Translations under genes and position numbers: made by a program
Shown: in pieces, positions 8,498-17,091 of the stretch
How positions within the stretch are numbered: the stretch's first letter is position 1
Layout of the letters: each line of letters starts with the position of its first letter
Assembly: GCF_022832975.1 (NCBI RefSeq)
Contig: NZ_CP094846.1
Span: 248,001-312,000 of the forward strand
Length of the DNA: 64,000 bases
DNA from: Ornithobacterium rhinotracheale
Lineage (GTDB): Bacteria; Bacteroidota; Bacteroidia; Flavobacteriales; Weeksellaceae
Direction: 5' to 3'
The notes under the pieces: generated by a model
What the model saw: the letters and a program-made list of their open reading frames with translations, nothing else
Told to the model about the DNA's origin: nothing
Database searches by the model: none

Positions 8498-9466
8498 TTA
8501 TTTTAAGTTTTTCCAATACCATTTGGTGGCTATTTTCAATCCTTCTTTCAAAGAGTATTTGGGATTATAATTTAAAAGTTTTTTTGCTTTGTCAACGCTA
8601 GCTAGTGAATGTGGAATATCTCCTAATCTTTCAGAACCGTGGATGACTTCAATGTTTTTTATTTCATTATCAAATTCTGAAAGATTCTCTTTTAATTGTT
8701 CTATAAGCTCGTTCAGTGTTGTGTTCTCACCATATGCAGTATTGTATACTTGATTAATAGCTTCTGGATTAGTTGTCTCCATTGCTAAATGATTCATCTG
8801 AATTACATTATCAATGTATGTGAAGTCTCGACTAAATTGACCATCTCCATTTACAGTAGGTGATTCGTGATTTAAAAATTTCTTTACAAACAAAGGGATA
8901 ACTGCTGCATATGTACTTTCTGTATCTTGTCTTCGTCCGAAAACATTGAAATATCTCAGCCCAATACATTCGATTCCATATGTCCTTGAAAAAACATCAG
9001 CATACAATTCGTCTACATATTTAGTAATTGCGTAGGGTGATAAAGGTCTGCCAATTTTATCTTCAACTTTCGGTAGCGTTTTAGAATCACCATATGTTGA
9101 TGAGCTCGCAGCATAAACGAATCTTTTAATCTTGTTATCCCTTGCCGCCACCAACATATTCAAAAAACCAGATATATTAACATCATTTGTTGTAATCGGA
9201 TCTTTAATTGACCTAGGAACAGAGCCTAAAGCTGCTTGATGTAAGACGTAGTCCATCCCTTCTGTACTATTTATGCAAGTTTCGAAATCACGGATATCTC
9301 CTTCAATTAGTTCGTAGGATTTGTTCAATAGAAATGGTTCAATATTTTCTCTTTTTCCTGTAGAAAAGTTGTCTAGACATCTTACAAAATATCCCTCATT
9401 TAAAAAATATTCTGTTAGGTTTGACCCAATGAACCCTGCGCCTCCAGTTATTAATATTTTTTTCAT
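8498..9466 (-). CDS. UDP-N-acetylhexosamine 4-epimerase (TviC/WbpP-like SDR)
   Basis: This 322-residue extended short-chain dehydrogenase/reductase interconverts gluco- and galacto- forms of a UDP-HexNAc or its uronic acid. It has the NAD-binding TGGAGFIGSNL at residues 7-17, DNFSTG, HQAALGSVPRS, the catalytic Ser in SSSTYGD and the YxxxK pair in YAITKY, and RYFNVFGRRQD. The AALGSVPRS and FGRRQ stretches fit the WbpP/TviC branch rather than UDP-glucose GalE. It overlaps the wzc-like gene by 4 bases and is 7 bases from the dehydrogenase gene. The tviB-tviC pairing is a known route to GalNAcA-containing polysaccharides. Confidence 0.88.
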   Translation of the reverse strand: MKKILITGGAGFIGSNLTEYFLNEGYFVRCLDNFSTGKRENIEPFLLNKSYELIEGDIRDFETCINSTEGMDYVLHQAALGSVPRSIKDPITTNDVNISGFLNMLVAARDNKIKRFVYAASSSTYGDSKTLPKVEDKIGRPLSPYAITKYVDELYADVFSRTYGIECIGLRYFNVFGRRQDTESTYAAVIPLFVKKFLNHESPTVNGDGQFSRDFTYIDNVIQMNHLAMETTNPEAINQVYNTAYGENTTLNELIEQLKENLSEFDNEIKNIEVIHGSERLGDIPHSLASVDKAKKLLNYNPKYSLKEGLKIATKWYWKNLK

Positions 9467-11820
9467 TTTTTTGTTATTTTACTAAGTAATTTCTTATACC
9501 AGCTTTTTTTCTTTTTACTATGGTAGCCGTAGCCATACCCATAGTTGTAGCCATATCCATAGCCGGAATTTCTAGAATTCACATCATTTAGCACAAAAGA
9601 GGCGTGCTTAATTTTGTGGTCTTCCACCGCTTTTAGTGGGTGTTCTAGCAGCTGCTTGTCTGTAAAGCCTGAGCGCACTACAATTACACTCACATCTGCA
9701 TAATGGCTGATGTGGTAAGTGTCGGATACTAGCAACAATGGTGCCGAATCTATGATTATAAAATCAAATTCTTGTTTTAAATCTTGGATTAATTCCCCTA
9801 AACGCTCACTCATAATTAATTCAGTTGGGTTGGGTGGAATGGCTCCCGATAAAATCATCGCCGTTTTATTATCATAAGATGATTTTATTAAAATATCGCC
9901 GATGCTCACATTTTTATCATACAAATATTCCGTGAGCCCTATATTTTTTCTAGAACCGTGGAAATATCGTTGTAGCTGAGGGTTTCGAATATCTGCTCCT
10001 ATGATTACGGTTTTTTTATCTTTTAGCTGACTTAAAATGTGCGCTAAGTTTATGGAAACAAATGTTTTCCCCTCGCCCTTGATGGTGGAGGTAACAAGAA
10101 TTGTCTTCCCCTCATTATTGGTGCTAGCTCCCAACATAAATTGCAGGTTGGTACGCAGCACACGGAATGATTCTGCTAAATTAGATAAATCTTCGCTCAC
10201 TACTTCGTTGGCTTCTTCTTTTTTCAAAGATGGCAATTCGCCTAAAATAGGATAGTCGCCAACCACTTTACTAAGTTCTTTTCGGCTTTGGATTTTGGTG
10301 TTAAGTAAGGTGATTAAGTAAATAACTCCAATTGGAATTAATAAACCTAGGAGAAAAGCACCTAAATAGTACACCGAGAAATTCGTATTGGTAGGTCCTG
10401 AACTTTCTGGTGCATCAATCAATTTGGCTTTGTCGGCAGAAGCGGCTAATGCTATGGCATTTTCTTCTCTTTTTTGTAGCAACAATAAATATAGGTTTTC
10501 CTTGATATTTTGCTGTCTATTGATTGAGCGAAGTATTCTTTCTTGCGCAGGAAATTTATTGAAGGCGGTTTGATATTTACTCAATTTAGAATTGACTAAA
10601 TCTTTTTGTTTTTTCAATAAATTTGCTTCTTTTTGGATAGAGCTTATAATGGCCTCTTTTAGCTGTTTTAGTTGCTCTGTTTTTCCTTTGATAACAGGGT
10701 TAATGTCAGTTCCACCTTGTCTTTGAATGTTTCGTTCGATAACAATTTTATTATATTCCGAAACATATGAAGCCAATTCTTGATTTTGAGATAAAACATT
10801 GCTAGGTAGAATCTCATCTATTGGAGAATTTCTTATTTGATTTTTGTAAATATTGGTAAATTCCTCTTTGGTATTTAAATCGAGTAATTCTTTGCCCAAT
10901 TCTTTCATTTCGGTTAGGCTTTCACTTGCGCCTGTAATAGGGTCTACAATATTGTTATTTTCTTTAAAAGATTCAATTTCGCCTTCTACACCACCTAACT
11001 CATCATTGATGATTTTGATTCGTTCGTTTACAAACTCCGCAGTTTTTTTTGCCTCAGTATTTTTATCTTCTATGGCATCATCGTTGAACACATCGATAAG
11101 GTTCAATAAAATATCTTTAGCTTTTTCCGTTTCAGGACTAGCCATTGAAATAATTATCGCAGATTGATAGTTTTGATATCTACTAACGTCAATTCTTCCA
11201 CGCAATCTATCGGTAACGCTTTGCGCATCAGATATGTTCATCTGAATCGCGTCTTTTGAAGGCTCTATTGTTGTATGTTTTTTCTTGAAAGTTACACTAC
11301 CAAAGTCAAAAATAATGGGCAGATTGTAGGCATATTTACCTTCTTTACCTTCGGCAGATAAGTAAACATAATTATTGTCGTAGCTAAGCGAAAAGTTTTT
11401 GGAAAAACGCTGTGTGCTATCGCTTGGTGTAACTTGGATAGATAAAGGAGTTTCGTTTCCGTAAACCTCAGTTTGTAATATTTTTCCTTTTACATTAAGA
11501 GTGGTATATAAGTCTAGGTTTTCAACCACTTTTTTCAACAACCTTTTTGAACGAAGAAGTAAAAGCTCATTGTCAATTCCTTCTGAGCGAATACCATTTA
11601 CTTCTTGAATCGCAGAAAGCGCCCCGGTATTCATCCCTCTATCATTAGTTTTAATCAAGACGGTGGCGTAAGTATTATATTCTGGAACAATGTAGCGAGT
11701 ATATATTTTCACAGCAAAAAGCGCTAATAAGATACAGATAATATAAATGTACCAATAACGCAAATAAGGAGCTATAATCTCCTTAATATCTAAACTATTG
11801 TCTTTCTGTTTCTCTGCCAT
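9463..11820 (-). CDS. wzc: Polysaccharide co-polymerase with tyrosine autokinase (Wzc-like)
   Basis: This 785-residue inner-membrane protein controls chain length and export. It has a first membrane span at about residues 31-51, a large periplasmic domain with coiled coils, and a second span near 475-500. A cytoplasmic BY-kinase domain follows, with Walker A IKGEGKTFVS, Walker A' VIIGADIRNP and Walker B FDFIIIDSAP. The C-terminus has a tyrosine cluster, GYGYGYNYGYGYGYHSKKKK, the usual autophosphorylation tail, followed by a basic end. It is two bases from the Wza-like gene, the expected outer-membrane partner. The kinase is fused to the co-polymerase, as in proteobacterial Wzc and unlike the split Firmicutes pair. 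Confidence 0.93.
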   Translation of the reverse strand: MAEKQKDNSLDIKEIIAPYLRYWYIYIICILLALFAVKIYTRYIVPEYNTYATVLIKTNDRGMNTGALSAIQEVNGIRSEGIDNELLLLRSKRLLKKVVENLDLYTTLNVKGKILQTEVYGNETPLSIQVTPSDSTQRFSKNFSLSYDNNYVYLSAEGKEGKYAYNLPIIFDFGSVTFKKKHTTIEPSKDAIQMNISDAQSVTDRLRGRIDVSRYQNYQSAIIISMASPETEKAKDILLNLIDVFNDDAIEDKNTEAKKTAEFVNERIKIINDELGGVEGEIESFKENNNIVDPITGASESLTEMKELGKELLDLNTKEEFTNIYKNQIRNSPIDEILPSNVLSQNQELASYVSEYNKIVIERNIQRQGGTDINPVIKGKTEQLKQLKEAIISSIQKEANLLKKQKDLVNSKLSKYQTAFNKFPAQERILRSINRQQNIKENLYLLLLQKREENAIALAASADKAKLIDAPESSGPTNTNFSVYYLGAFLLGLLIPIGVIYLITLLNTKIQSRKELSKVVGDYPILGELPSLKKEEANEVVSEDLSNLAESFRVLRTNLQFMLGASTNNEGKTILVTSTIKGEGKTFVSINLAHILSQLKDKKTVIIGADIRNPQLQRYFHGSRKNIGLTEYLYDKNVSIGDILIKSSYDNKTAMILSGAIPPNPTELIMSERLGELIQDLKQEFDFIIIDSAPLLLVSDTYHISHYADVSVIVVRSGFTDKQLLEHPLKAVEDHKIKHASFVLNDVNSRNSGYGYGYNYGYGYGYHSKKKKSWYKKLLSKITKK

Positions 11821-11822
11821 AA

Positions 11823-12584
11823 TTATTTAATAAAAAGTGCGTAAATAGTAACTCCCAAAGAAAGGATTGTGGAAATTGCAGCAAATGGTGTATTATTGAA
11901 GCTTAGTGTACTAGCTTTGCTTGGCTTGATATAGATAATGTCGTTTTGTTTAACATAAAAATAAGGCTCGTTGAAAAGATTGGCGTCTTTTAAATTAACT
12001 GTATATTTAGTTCGCTCATTATCTATGGTTCTTACCAATAATAAATTGTCTATATCTGAAGTTTTTTTAAGATCTCCACTTTCTGCCAAAACCTCTAAAA
12101 TATTAGCATTTTCATTTTTTACATTAACGACTTTACCGCCTGAATCCCCTAAAACCACAACTCTGAAATTATTAACCTTTAAATTCACCACAGGATTTTT
12201 TAAATAACGGCTGAATTGAGCGGTTAATTCAGCAATGGCCTCGGTTCTTGTTTTGCCTAAAAGATGGATTTTTCCGATTTGTGGAAAATTAATATTTCCT
12301 TCATTGTCAATTGTGTAAGTGGTAATTCCTTGTAAATTCGATGTGTTTCCTCCTGAAGTGGGAGAGCTTAAATTTAATGTGAAAGGAGCTAATAGCTCTT
12401 TATCGTCCACAGACACGTTGATGCTTAAGTCGTCTCCAGCCTGCAATTTATATTCGTTGATGCTAGGTAAATCCCCTTGGTTTAGATTTACTTGATCAAT
12501 GTTTTGAAAATATAAAACATCTCGTTGTGTTCTACAAGATTGCAGTAGCACTAGGGCTAAAAGAAAATAGGCTATTTTTTTCAT
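11823..12584 (-). CDS. wza: Polysaccharide export outer-membrane lipoprotein (Wza-like)
   Basis: The 253-residue protein starts with a lipoprotein signal, MKKIAYFLLALVLLQSC, with the lipidated cysteine at residue 17. A poly-export domain follows (YKLQAGDDLSINV, then YTIDNEGNINFPQIGKIHLLGKT), then an SLBB-like domain (FRVVVLGDSGGKVV, AGD equivalent LAESGDL, KQNDIIYIKPS). The last 20 residues form a hydrophobic segment that could be the outer-membrane-spanning helix. It is shorter than E. coli Wza (379 residues), which has additional domains, but this compact form is common in Bacteroidota. It lies between the dehydratase and Wzc-like genes with 2-base gaps, and should form the export channel paired with the co-polymerase. 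Confidence 0.92.
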   Translation of the reverse strand: MKKIAYFLLALVLLQSCRTQRDVLYFQNIDQVNLNQGDLPSINEYKLQAGDDLSINVSVDDKELLAPFTLNLSSPTSGGNTSNLQGITTYTIDNEGNINFPQIGKIHLLGKTRTEAIAELTAQFSRYLKNPVVNLKVNNFRVVVLGDSGGKVVNVKNENANILEVLAESGDLKKTSDIDNLLLVRTIDNERTKYTVNLKDANLFNEPYFYVKQNDIIYIKPSKASTLSFNNTPFAAISTILSLGVTIYALFIK

Positions 12585-12586
12585 AA

Positions 12587-14527
12587 TTATTTATTATCCA
12601 AAAATTCAAATTGTGAGTTTTTACTGATGTATTCGGGAACGATTTCTTTGATTAATTTTACAATTTCAATACGCCCAGCAACTAAAGCTCTTCTTGCAAT
12701 ATGGGTGACTTGCTTTTCTATGATTTCGTAAGGCACGCGTTCATCTTTTGAACGCATAATTTTCTCATGGTGAGTTGGGAGCGTAGTGGTTTTATTGCTT
12801 AAAAGCTCTTCGTATAATTTTTCACCAGGTCTTAGACCAGTCACTTTGATTTCAATGTCTTTGCCAGGTGTTAAGCCACTCAATTGAATCATTTTTCTTG
12901 CTAAATCTATGATTTTCACAGGTTCTCCCATGTCGAATACATAAATTTCGCCTCCTTGTCCCATCACTCCAGCTTGCAATACAAGTTCGCAAGCTTCTGG
13001 AATCGTCATGAAAAAGCGTGTAATTTCTTCATGCGTTACCGTTACAGGGCCACCTTCTTCGATTTGTTTTCTAAACAATGGGATTACAGAGCCATTGGAC
13101 CCCAAAACATTTCCAAAACGAGTTGTAATGAATTTAGTAGTATTTCCTGGAAGCTCTTGTAATGATTGAACATAAAGCTCTGCTACGCGTTTAGATGCCC
13201 CCATTACATTGGTTGGGTTTACGGCTTTGTCAGTCGAAATCATTACAAAACGATTGACTTTGTATTTGCTAGCTAAATCAGCTAAAATTCTTGACCCCCA
13301 AATATTTACATTAATGGCTTCAATCGGATTATCTTCAATCACAGGCACATGCTTATAAGCGGCGGCATGATAAACCATCGAAATATCATTTTCTTTGAAT
13401 ATTTTTTCGATGCGGTGCTTATTGCTCACATCGGCTAAGTAAAATAGGTAGTCAATGTGTGGAAATTTTTCTTGCATTTCAAGCTTAATGTCGTTCAGTG
13501 GTGTTTCCGCTTGATCCACAACTATTACTTTGCTTGGATGATAAGAGGATACTTTTCTAACTATTTCACTCCCAATGGAGCCAGCTCCCCCTGTTACTAG
13601 AACAACTTTTCCTAAATGTCGCTGACTGATTTCGCTATTTTCAATTTTGATTTCTTTACGATAGAGTAGATCTTCAATCTGTAAGGTTTTAATGTTTGGC
13701 GCAATTTTAGCACTTTGTTCGCCTTTTTCTTGCTCTAAAAGTTTAACGGGAAGGTGATAAATCCTAATTTTTTGTTTAATTAAATCCTCTATAATTGGCT
13801 GGAACTCCTCAGCTTTAATATTATCTTCGGAAAAAATAATCCCTTTTAAATTACTTTTTTCTTTCAGTTTAGAAATTTGATCAAAAGAGTATATTTTTTT
13901 GCCTAAAATTCTACCTTTTCCCACGCTTGGGTTTTCTTCTATGAACCCTAATAAATTAAATTTGCTGTCTGGATTTTCTGTTATAGCGCTACCGAACCCT
14001 ACGGCCTGTGAGCCTGTTCCATAAATTACAATATTGCGCGTTTCTGGCATGTCTCTGAATCTTATGAATAAGGCAAAAGCAAGCTTAACATAAAATCTAA
14101 AAAGCGAAAGTGCAAGAAATAATGTGAGGATGAAAAATATTAAGCAAAAATCAAAGTATAATTCGCTACCCATTTTCCATTTCCACAGTTTGCCAATGAT
14201 AAATAGAACTATTAATGCAGCAAAGGTTGAAAGTGAAATTTTGGTAATATCTCTGATTGATGAGTGGCGTACTACTCCAGAGGATACACGAAAAACGATG
14301 AGAGACAAAACCGAAACGGCAAACATAATTATAAAGCTTGTATGGCTACTTACGGAGCCAAAGTTTGGTACTCCCCAAACATTCATTAAAAAATATGTAA
14401 TAGCCAAAGAGCAAGCTACAATTCCAGCATCTATAGTGAAAATCACCCAGCGTGGCAAATGTTTAATATTGCTTAATTTTTCAGCTAAATTTGCAAAAAA
14501 TCCGATTTTTCTTCTCTTGTTTTCCAT
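12587..14527 (-). CDS. Membrane-bound UDP-GlcNAc 4,6-dehydratase (PglF/CapD/WbpM-like)
   Basis: The enzyme converts UDP-GlcNAc to a UDP-4-keto-6-deoxy sugar, the first step to bacillosamine- or QuiNAc-type sugars. Four to five N-terminal membrane spans (roughly residues 30-165) are followed by a CoA-binding-like Rossmann domain (IVIYGTGSQAVGFG). The SDR dehydratase domain has VTGGAGSIGSEI and STDKAVNPTNVMGASKR, where Met replaces the usual catalytic Tyr, as is normal in this large membrane-bound branch. The chosen ATG at 14527 gives 646 residues and a TAATG junction with the upstream aminotransferase stop. An 8-codon longer reading from a TTG at 14551 is possible but less likely. Confidence 0.92.
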   Translation of the reverse strand: MENKRRKIGFFANLAEKLSNIKHLPRWVIFTIDAGIVACSLAITYFLMNVWGVPNFGSVSSHTSFIIMFAVSVLSLIVFRVSSGVVRHSSIRDITKISLSTFAALIVLFIIGKLWKWKMGSELYFDFCLIFFILTLFLALSLFRFYVKLAFALFIRFRDMPETRNIVIYGTGSQAVGFGSAITENPDSKFNLLGFIEENPSVGKGRILGKKIYSFDQISKLKEKSNLKGIIFSEDNIKAEEFQPIIEDLIKQKIRIYHLPVKLLEQEKGEQSAKIAPNIKTLQIEDLLYRKEIKIENSEISQRHLGKVVLVTGGAGSIGSEIVRKVSSYHPSKVIVVDQAETPLNDIKLEMQEKFPHIDYLFYLADVSNKHRIEKIFKENDISMVYHAAAYKHVPVIEDNPIEAINVNIWGSRILADLASKYKVNRFVMISTDKAVNPTNVMGASKRVAELYVQSLQELPGNTTKFITTRFGNVLGSNGSVIPLFRKQIEEGGPVTVTHEEITRFFMTIPEACELVLQAGVMGQGGEIYVFDMGEPVKIIDLARKMIQLSGLTPGKDIEIKVTGLRPGEKLYEELLSNKTTTLPTHHEKIMRSKDERVPYEIIEKQVTHIARRALVAGRIEIVKLIKEIVPEYISKNSQFEFLDNK

Positions 14528-15651
14528 TACTTTAAGGCGTGCAATATACAATTTTTTATTCTATCTCTATCCTCGTCTGTTAGATTAGAGCCTGAAGGCA
14601 AACAAAGTCCGCGATCAAAAGCATTTTCTGAAACCTTGCCACCGAAATACATAGCATCGCTAAATACAGGCTGCAAGTGCATCGGTTTCCAAAGCGGTCT
14701 TGATTCGATATTTTCATCGGCAAGTGCTAATCTCAATTTTTCTCTTTGATCGTAGTCTTTTAATAAAATCACAGAAAGCCAATGATTTGAAAATAGGTTT
14801 TCGTTTCTTTCAGTCAACAATTGAATGTCATCGAAATCTTTAAAAAGCTCTTGGTAAAACGCATGCATCGCTCTTCTTTGATTCACTCTTTCGGCTAAAA
14901 CTTCCATTTGTCCACGGCCAATTCCTGCGCAAATGTTACTCAATCGGTAATTATACCCAATGTGTGAATGCTGATAGTGCGGAGCGTCGTCTCTTGCTTG
15001 TGTTGCTAAGAAAACAGCTTTTTGTTTTACCGCTTCGTCCTTGCAAACAAGTGCCCCACCTCCTGAAGTGGTGATGATTTTATTTCCGTTAAAACTTAAA
15101 ATAGAAATATCACCTAGAGTCCCGCAATTCTCACCATAATAGGTGCTGCCTAAAGCTTCAGCGGCATCTTCTAAAATTGGAATATCGTATTTATCGGCAA
15201 TGGCACGAATTTCTTTATTTTTGTATGGCATACCATACAAGTGCACTGCAACAATTGCTTTTGGCTTCACACCATTTTCAATTCGGTTTTGGATGGCTTC
15301 TTCTAAAGCCTCTGGACTAATATTGAGCGTTTCTTCCTCGCTATCCACAAAAACAGGTTTAGCCCCTAAGTATTTAATAGGATTGGCCGATGCGGCGAAA
15401 GTCATACTTTGGCAAATCACTTCATCGCCAGCCTCAACGCCTAATAAAATCAAACCAAGATGTAAAGCGGCTGTTCCTGCACTAAGCCCTGCAACATGCA
15501 CTTTTCCACCAAGGTAATTCTTTAAGTCTTCTTCAAAGCCATTTACATTAGGCCCCAATGGGGCAACCCAATTTTGTTCAAAAGCTTCATTAATGTATTT
15601 TTGCTCGTTTCCACCCATGTGGGGTGATGATAACCATATTTTTGATTTCAT
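14527..15651 (-). CDS. PLP-dependent sugar aminotransferase (PglE-like, DegT/DnrJ/EryC1 family)
   Basis: This 374-residue enzyme transfers an amino group to the 4-keto sugar made by the neighbouring dehydratase, giving a UDP-4-amino-4,6-dideoxy-GlcNAc. Family features are GLSAGTAALHLGL near residues 55-67, the PLP-contacting EDAAEALGS at 161-169, and the Schiff-base lysine K191 in SFNGNKIITTSGGG. The C-terminal ENIESRPLWKPMHLQP shapes the active site of the PglE/PseC type. It lies between the acetyltransferase and dehydratase genes, the same set as Campylobacter PglD-E-F. The exact stereochemistry of the product cannot be fixed from sequence. Confidence 0.92.
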   Translation of the reverse strand: MKSKIWLSSPHMGGNEQKYINEAFEQNWVAPLGPNVNGFEEDLKNYLGGKVHVAGLSAGTAALHLGLILLGVEAGDEVICQSMTFAASANPIKYLGAKPVFVDSEEETLNISPEALEEAIQNRIENGVKPKAIVAVHLYGMPYKNKEIRAIADKYDIPILEDAAEALGSTYYGENCGTLGDISILSFNGNKIITTSGGGALVCKDEAVKQKAVFLATQARDDAPHYQHSHIGYNYRLSNICAGIGRGQMEVLAERVNQRRAMHAFYQELFKDFDDIQLLTERNENLFSNHWLSVILLKDYDQREKLRLALADENIESRPLWKPMHLQPVFSDAMYFGGKVSENAFDRGLCLPSGSNLTDEDRDRIKNCILHALK

Positions 15652-15652
15652 A

Positions 15653-16243
15653 TCATTTGGATTTAATTATTTTTCCTGGGTTTCCGACCACAACACAGTT
15701 GTCAGGGATGTCTTTTATTATGACGCAACCAGCGCCAATTGTTACATTTTTTCCAATTTTTATTCCTTGAATAACGCTCGCTCCGATACCAATATGCGTG
15801 CATTCGCCTACTTTAACATTTCCAGCCAAAGCTGCATTGGGTGAAATGTGTACAAAATCGTTGATTACACAATCGTGGTCTACACTACAATTGGTGTTTA
15901 GAATGCAATGATTGCCAATTTGAGTGGAATGATTAACAACAGAACCGGGCATAATTGCGTTTCCTACGCCCATTTTTACAGATGTAGAAATACAAGAAAA
16001 CGGGTGAATGGCATTGATGTAATATTGGAATTTGGCGGATATGTTTTTGCGGACAAGGTTGTTGCCTATTGCTATGATTATTGGTTGCTCGTAATCTGAT
16101 TCAGAAGGTAAAGTTAAAGGTATTCCGCAAAACTTATTACTATGAGGGTGGTCGTCTATAAATTTAGCTACAGAAGATTTGTCGTCACTCTGGAGAATGT
16201 CGAAAATTACCTTTCCGTGTCCGCTTGCGCCAAAAATAATCAT
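15653..16243 (-). CDS. Sugar O/N-acetyltransferase (PglD/NeuD-like, left-handed beta-helix)
   Basis: This 196-residue enzyme probably acetylates the 4-amino group of the UDP-sugar from the neighbouring aminotransferase using acetyl-CoA. The N-terminal 80 residues form the small UDP-sugar-binding Rossmann-like domain (MIIFGASGHGKVIFDIL). The C-terminal half is hexapeptide repeats, including VGNAIMPGSVVNHSTQIGNHCILNTNCSVDH..., with HDCVIND and HIGIGASV where PglD has its catalytic histidine and CoA contacts. It is one base from the aminotransferase start and 9 bases from the PglC-like gene. NeuD-type sialic acid O-acetyltransferases share the fold, but the neighbours favour PglD. Confidence 0.9.
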   Translation of the reverse strand: MIIFGASGHGKVIFDILQSDDKSSVAKFIDDHPHSNKFCGIPLTLPSESDYEQPIIIAIGNNLVRKNISAKFQYYINAIHPFSCISTSVKMGVGNAIMPGSVVNHSTQIGNHCILNTNCSVDHDCVINDFVHISPNAALAGNVKVGECTHIGIGASVIQGIKIGKNVTIGAGCVIIKDIPDNCVVVGNPGKIIKSK

Positions 16244-16252
16244 AACTTTACG

Positions 16253-16858
16253 TTAATTCGTTCCGTCAAATTTATAGGTTGTTACTTGTCCTTCTTGAGA
16301 AATCCCTTCAGATTTAAAAACTTTTTCAATTGTTAAAAAAATGATTTTCACATCTAAAGAGAAGCTTAAATTTTTAACATACCAAACATCGTGCCTAAAC
16401 TTTTCTTCCCATGAAATGGCATTTCTTCCATTTACCTGAGCCCATCCAGTAATGCCTGGTCGAACTAAATGTCGCTTTTTTTGTTCTTCGTTATACAAAG
16501 GTAAATATTCTGGGAGCAATGGTCTAGGGCCGATTAAGCTCATGTCACCTTTCAGTACATTAATCAATTGCGGAATTTCGTCTAAAGATGTTTTTCTCAC
16601 AAACTTCCCTACGGAAGTCAAACGATCAGCATCGGGCAATAGATTTCCTTGAGCATCCTTTTTATCGTTCATAGTTTTGAACTTCACAATTGAAAAGATT
16701 TTCTCGTTTAATCCTGGTCTTTTTTGAAAAAAGAATGGTTTTCCATGATTGGCAATGGCGAGCAAAATGGTTACAACTAATAGTATCGGGCTCAGTACAA
16801 TAAGTCCAATGAGGCTGGCTGTGAAGTCTATGGCTCTTTTGAGGAAAAGTCGATACAT
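16253..16858 (-). CDS. Initiating phosphoglycosyl transferase (PglC-like)
   Basis: This small monotopic enzyme transfers a sugar phosphate from UDP-sugar to undecaprenyl phosphate, starting repeat-unit synthesis. From the ATG at 16858 the protein is 201 residues, the usual length for the catalytic-core-only PglC class. It has a single N-terminal re-entrant hydrophobic segment (about residues 12-35, with the Ser-Pro break LSPILL), [17 protein letters not shown], the catalytic Asp-Glu pair in TSLDEIPQ (D93, E94) and [15 protein letters not shown] longer TTG start at 16885 is possible, but the conserved [12 protein letters not shown] opening supports 16858. As first gene of the operon its leader region should carry the main promoter. 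Confidence 0.92.
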   Translation of the reverse strand: MYRLFLKRAIDFTASLIGLIVLSPILLVVTILLAIANHGKPFFFQKRPGLNEKIFSIVKFKTMNDKKDAQGNLLPDADRLTSVGKFVRKTSLDEIPQLINVLKGDMSLIGPRPLLPEYLPLYNEEQKKRHLVRPGITGWAQVNGRNAISWEEKFRHDVWYVKNLSFSLDVKIIFLTIEKVFKSEGISQEGQVTTYKFDGTN

Positions 16859-17047
16859 GGATTTTAAGTTGATATTATCTTGCAAATTTCAGGCATTTGG
16901 TTTGAAATTTCAATCTTTTTAGGAAATTTTTTATGTTAAAATTCTGGTGCTTAAACTTTATACGCTCAGATTTGCAGGAATGGGCTTTAATCCTTACTTT
17001 TGGCTTCTTGATTTTAGGGCTAAAAAATTAAATTTTAGCATTTTAAT

Positions 17048-17055
17048 TATTTTTG
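17048..17055 (+). promoter_or_regulatory. Candidate -7 element upstream of hflX
   Basis: The sequence TATTTTTG matches the Bacteroidota -7 consensus TAnnTTTG and lies 37 bases before the hflX ATG. I could not find a good -33 TTTG at the expected distance, so this is a weak call. Confidence 0.4.
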
Positions 17056-17091
17056 CTAAACAAAGAAATTACAATTTAAATTTTTTAATAT

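Noticed and set aside
9513-9580. Short tandem repeat resembling a repeat array
   Set aside because: It is an in-frame Tyr-Gly codon repeat of the Wzc tail, with no spacers, so not a CRISPR array.
14124-14588. 154-codon plus-strand open frame over the dehydratase start
   Set aside because: It covers the membrane-span region of the dehydratase and its junction with the aminotransferase gene in antisense, and shows no protein features.
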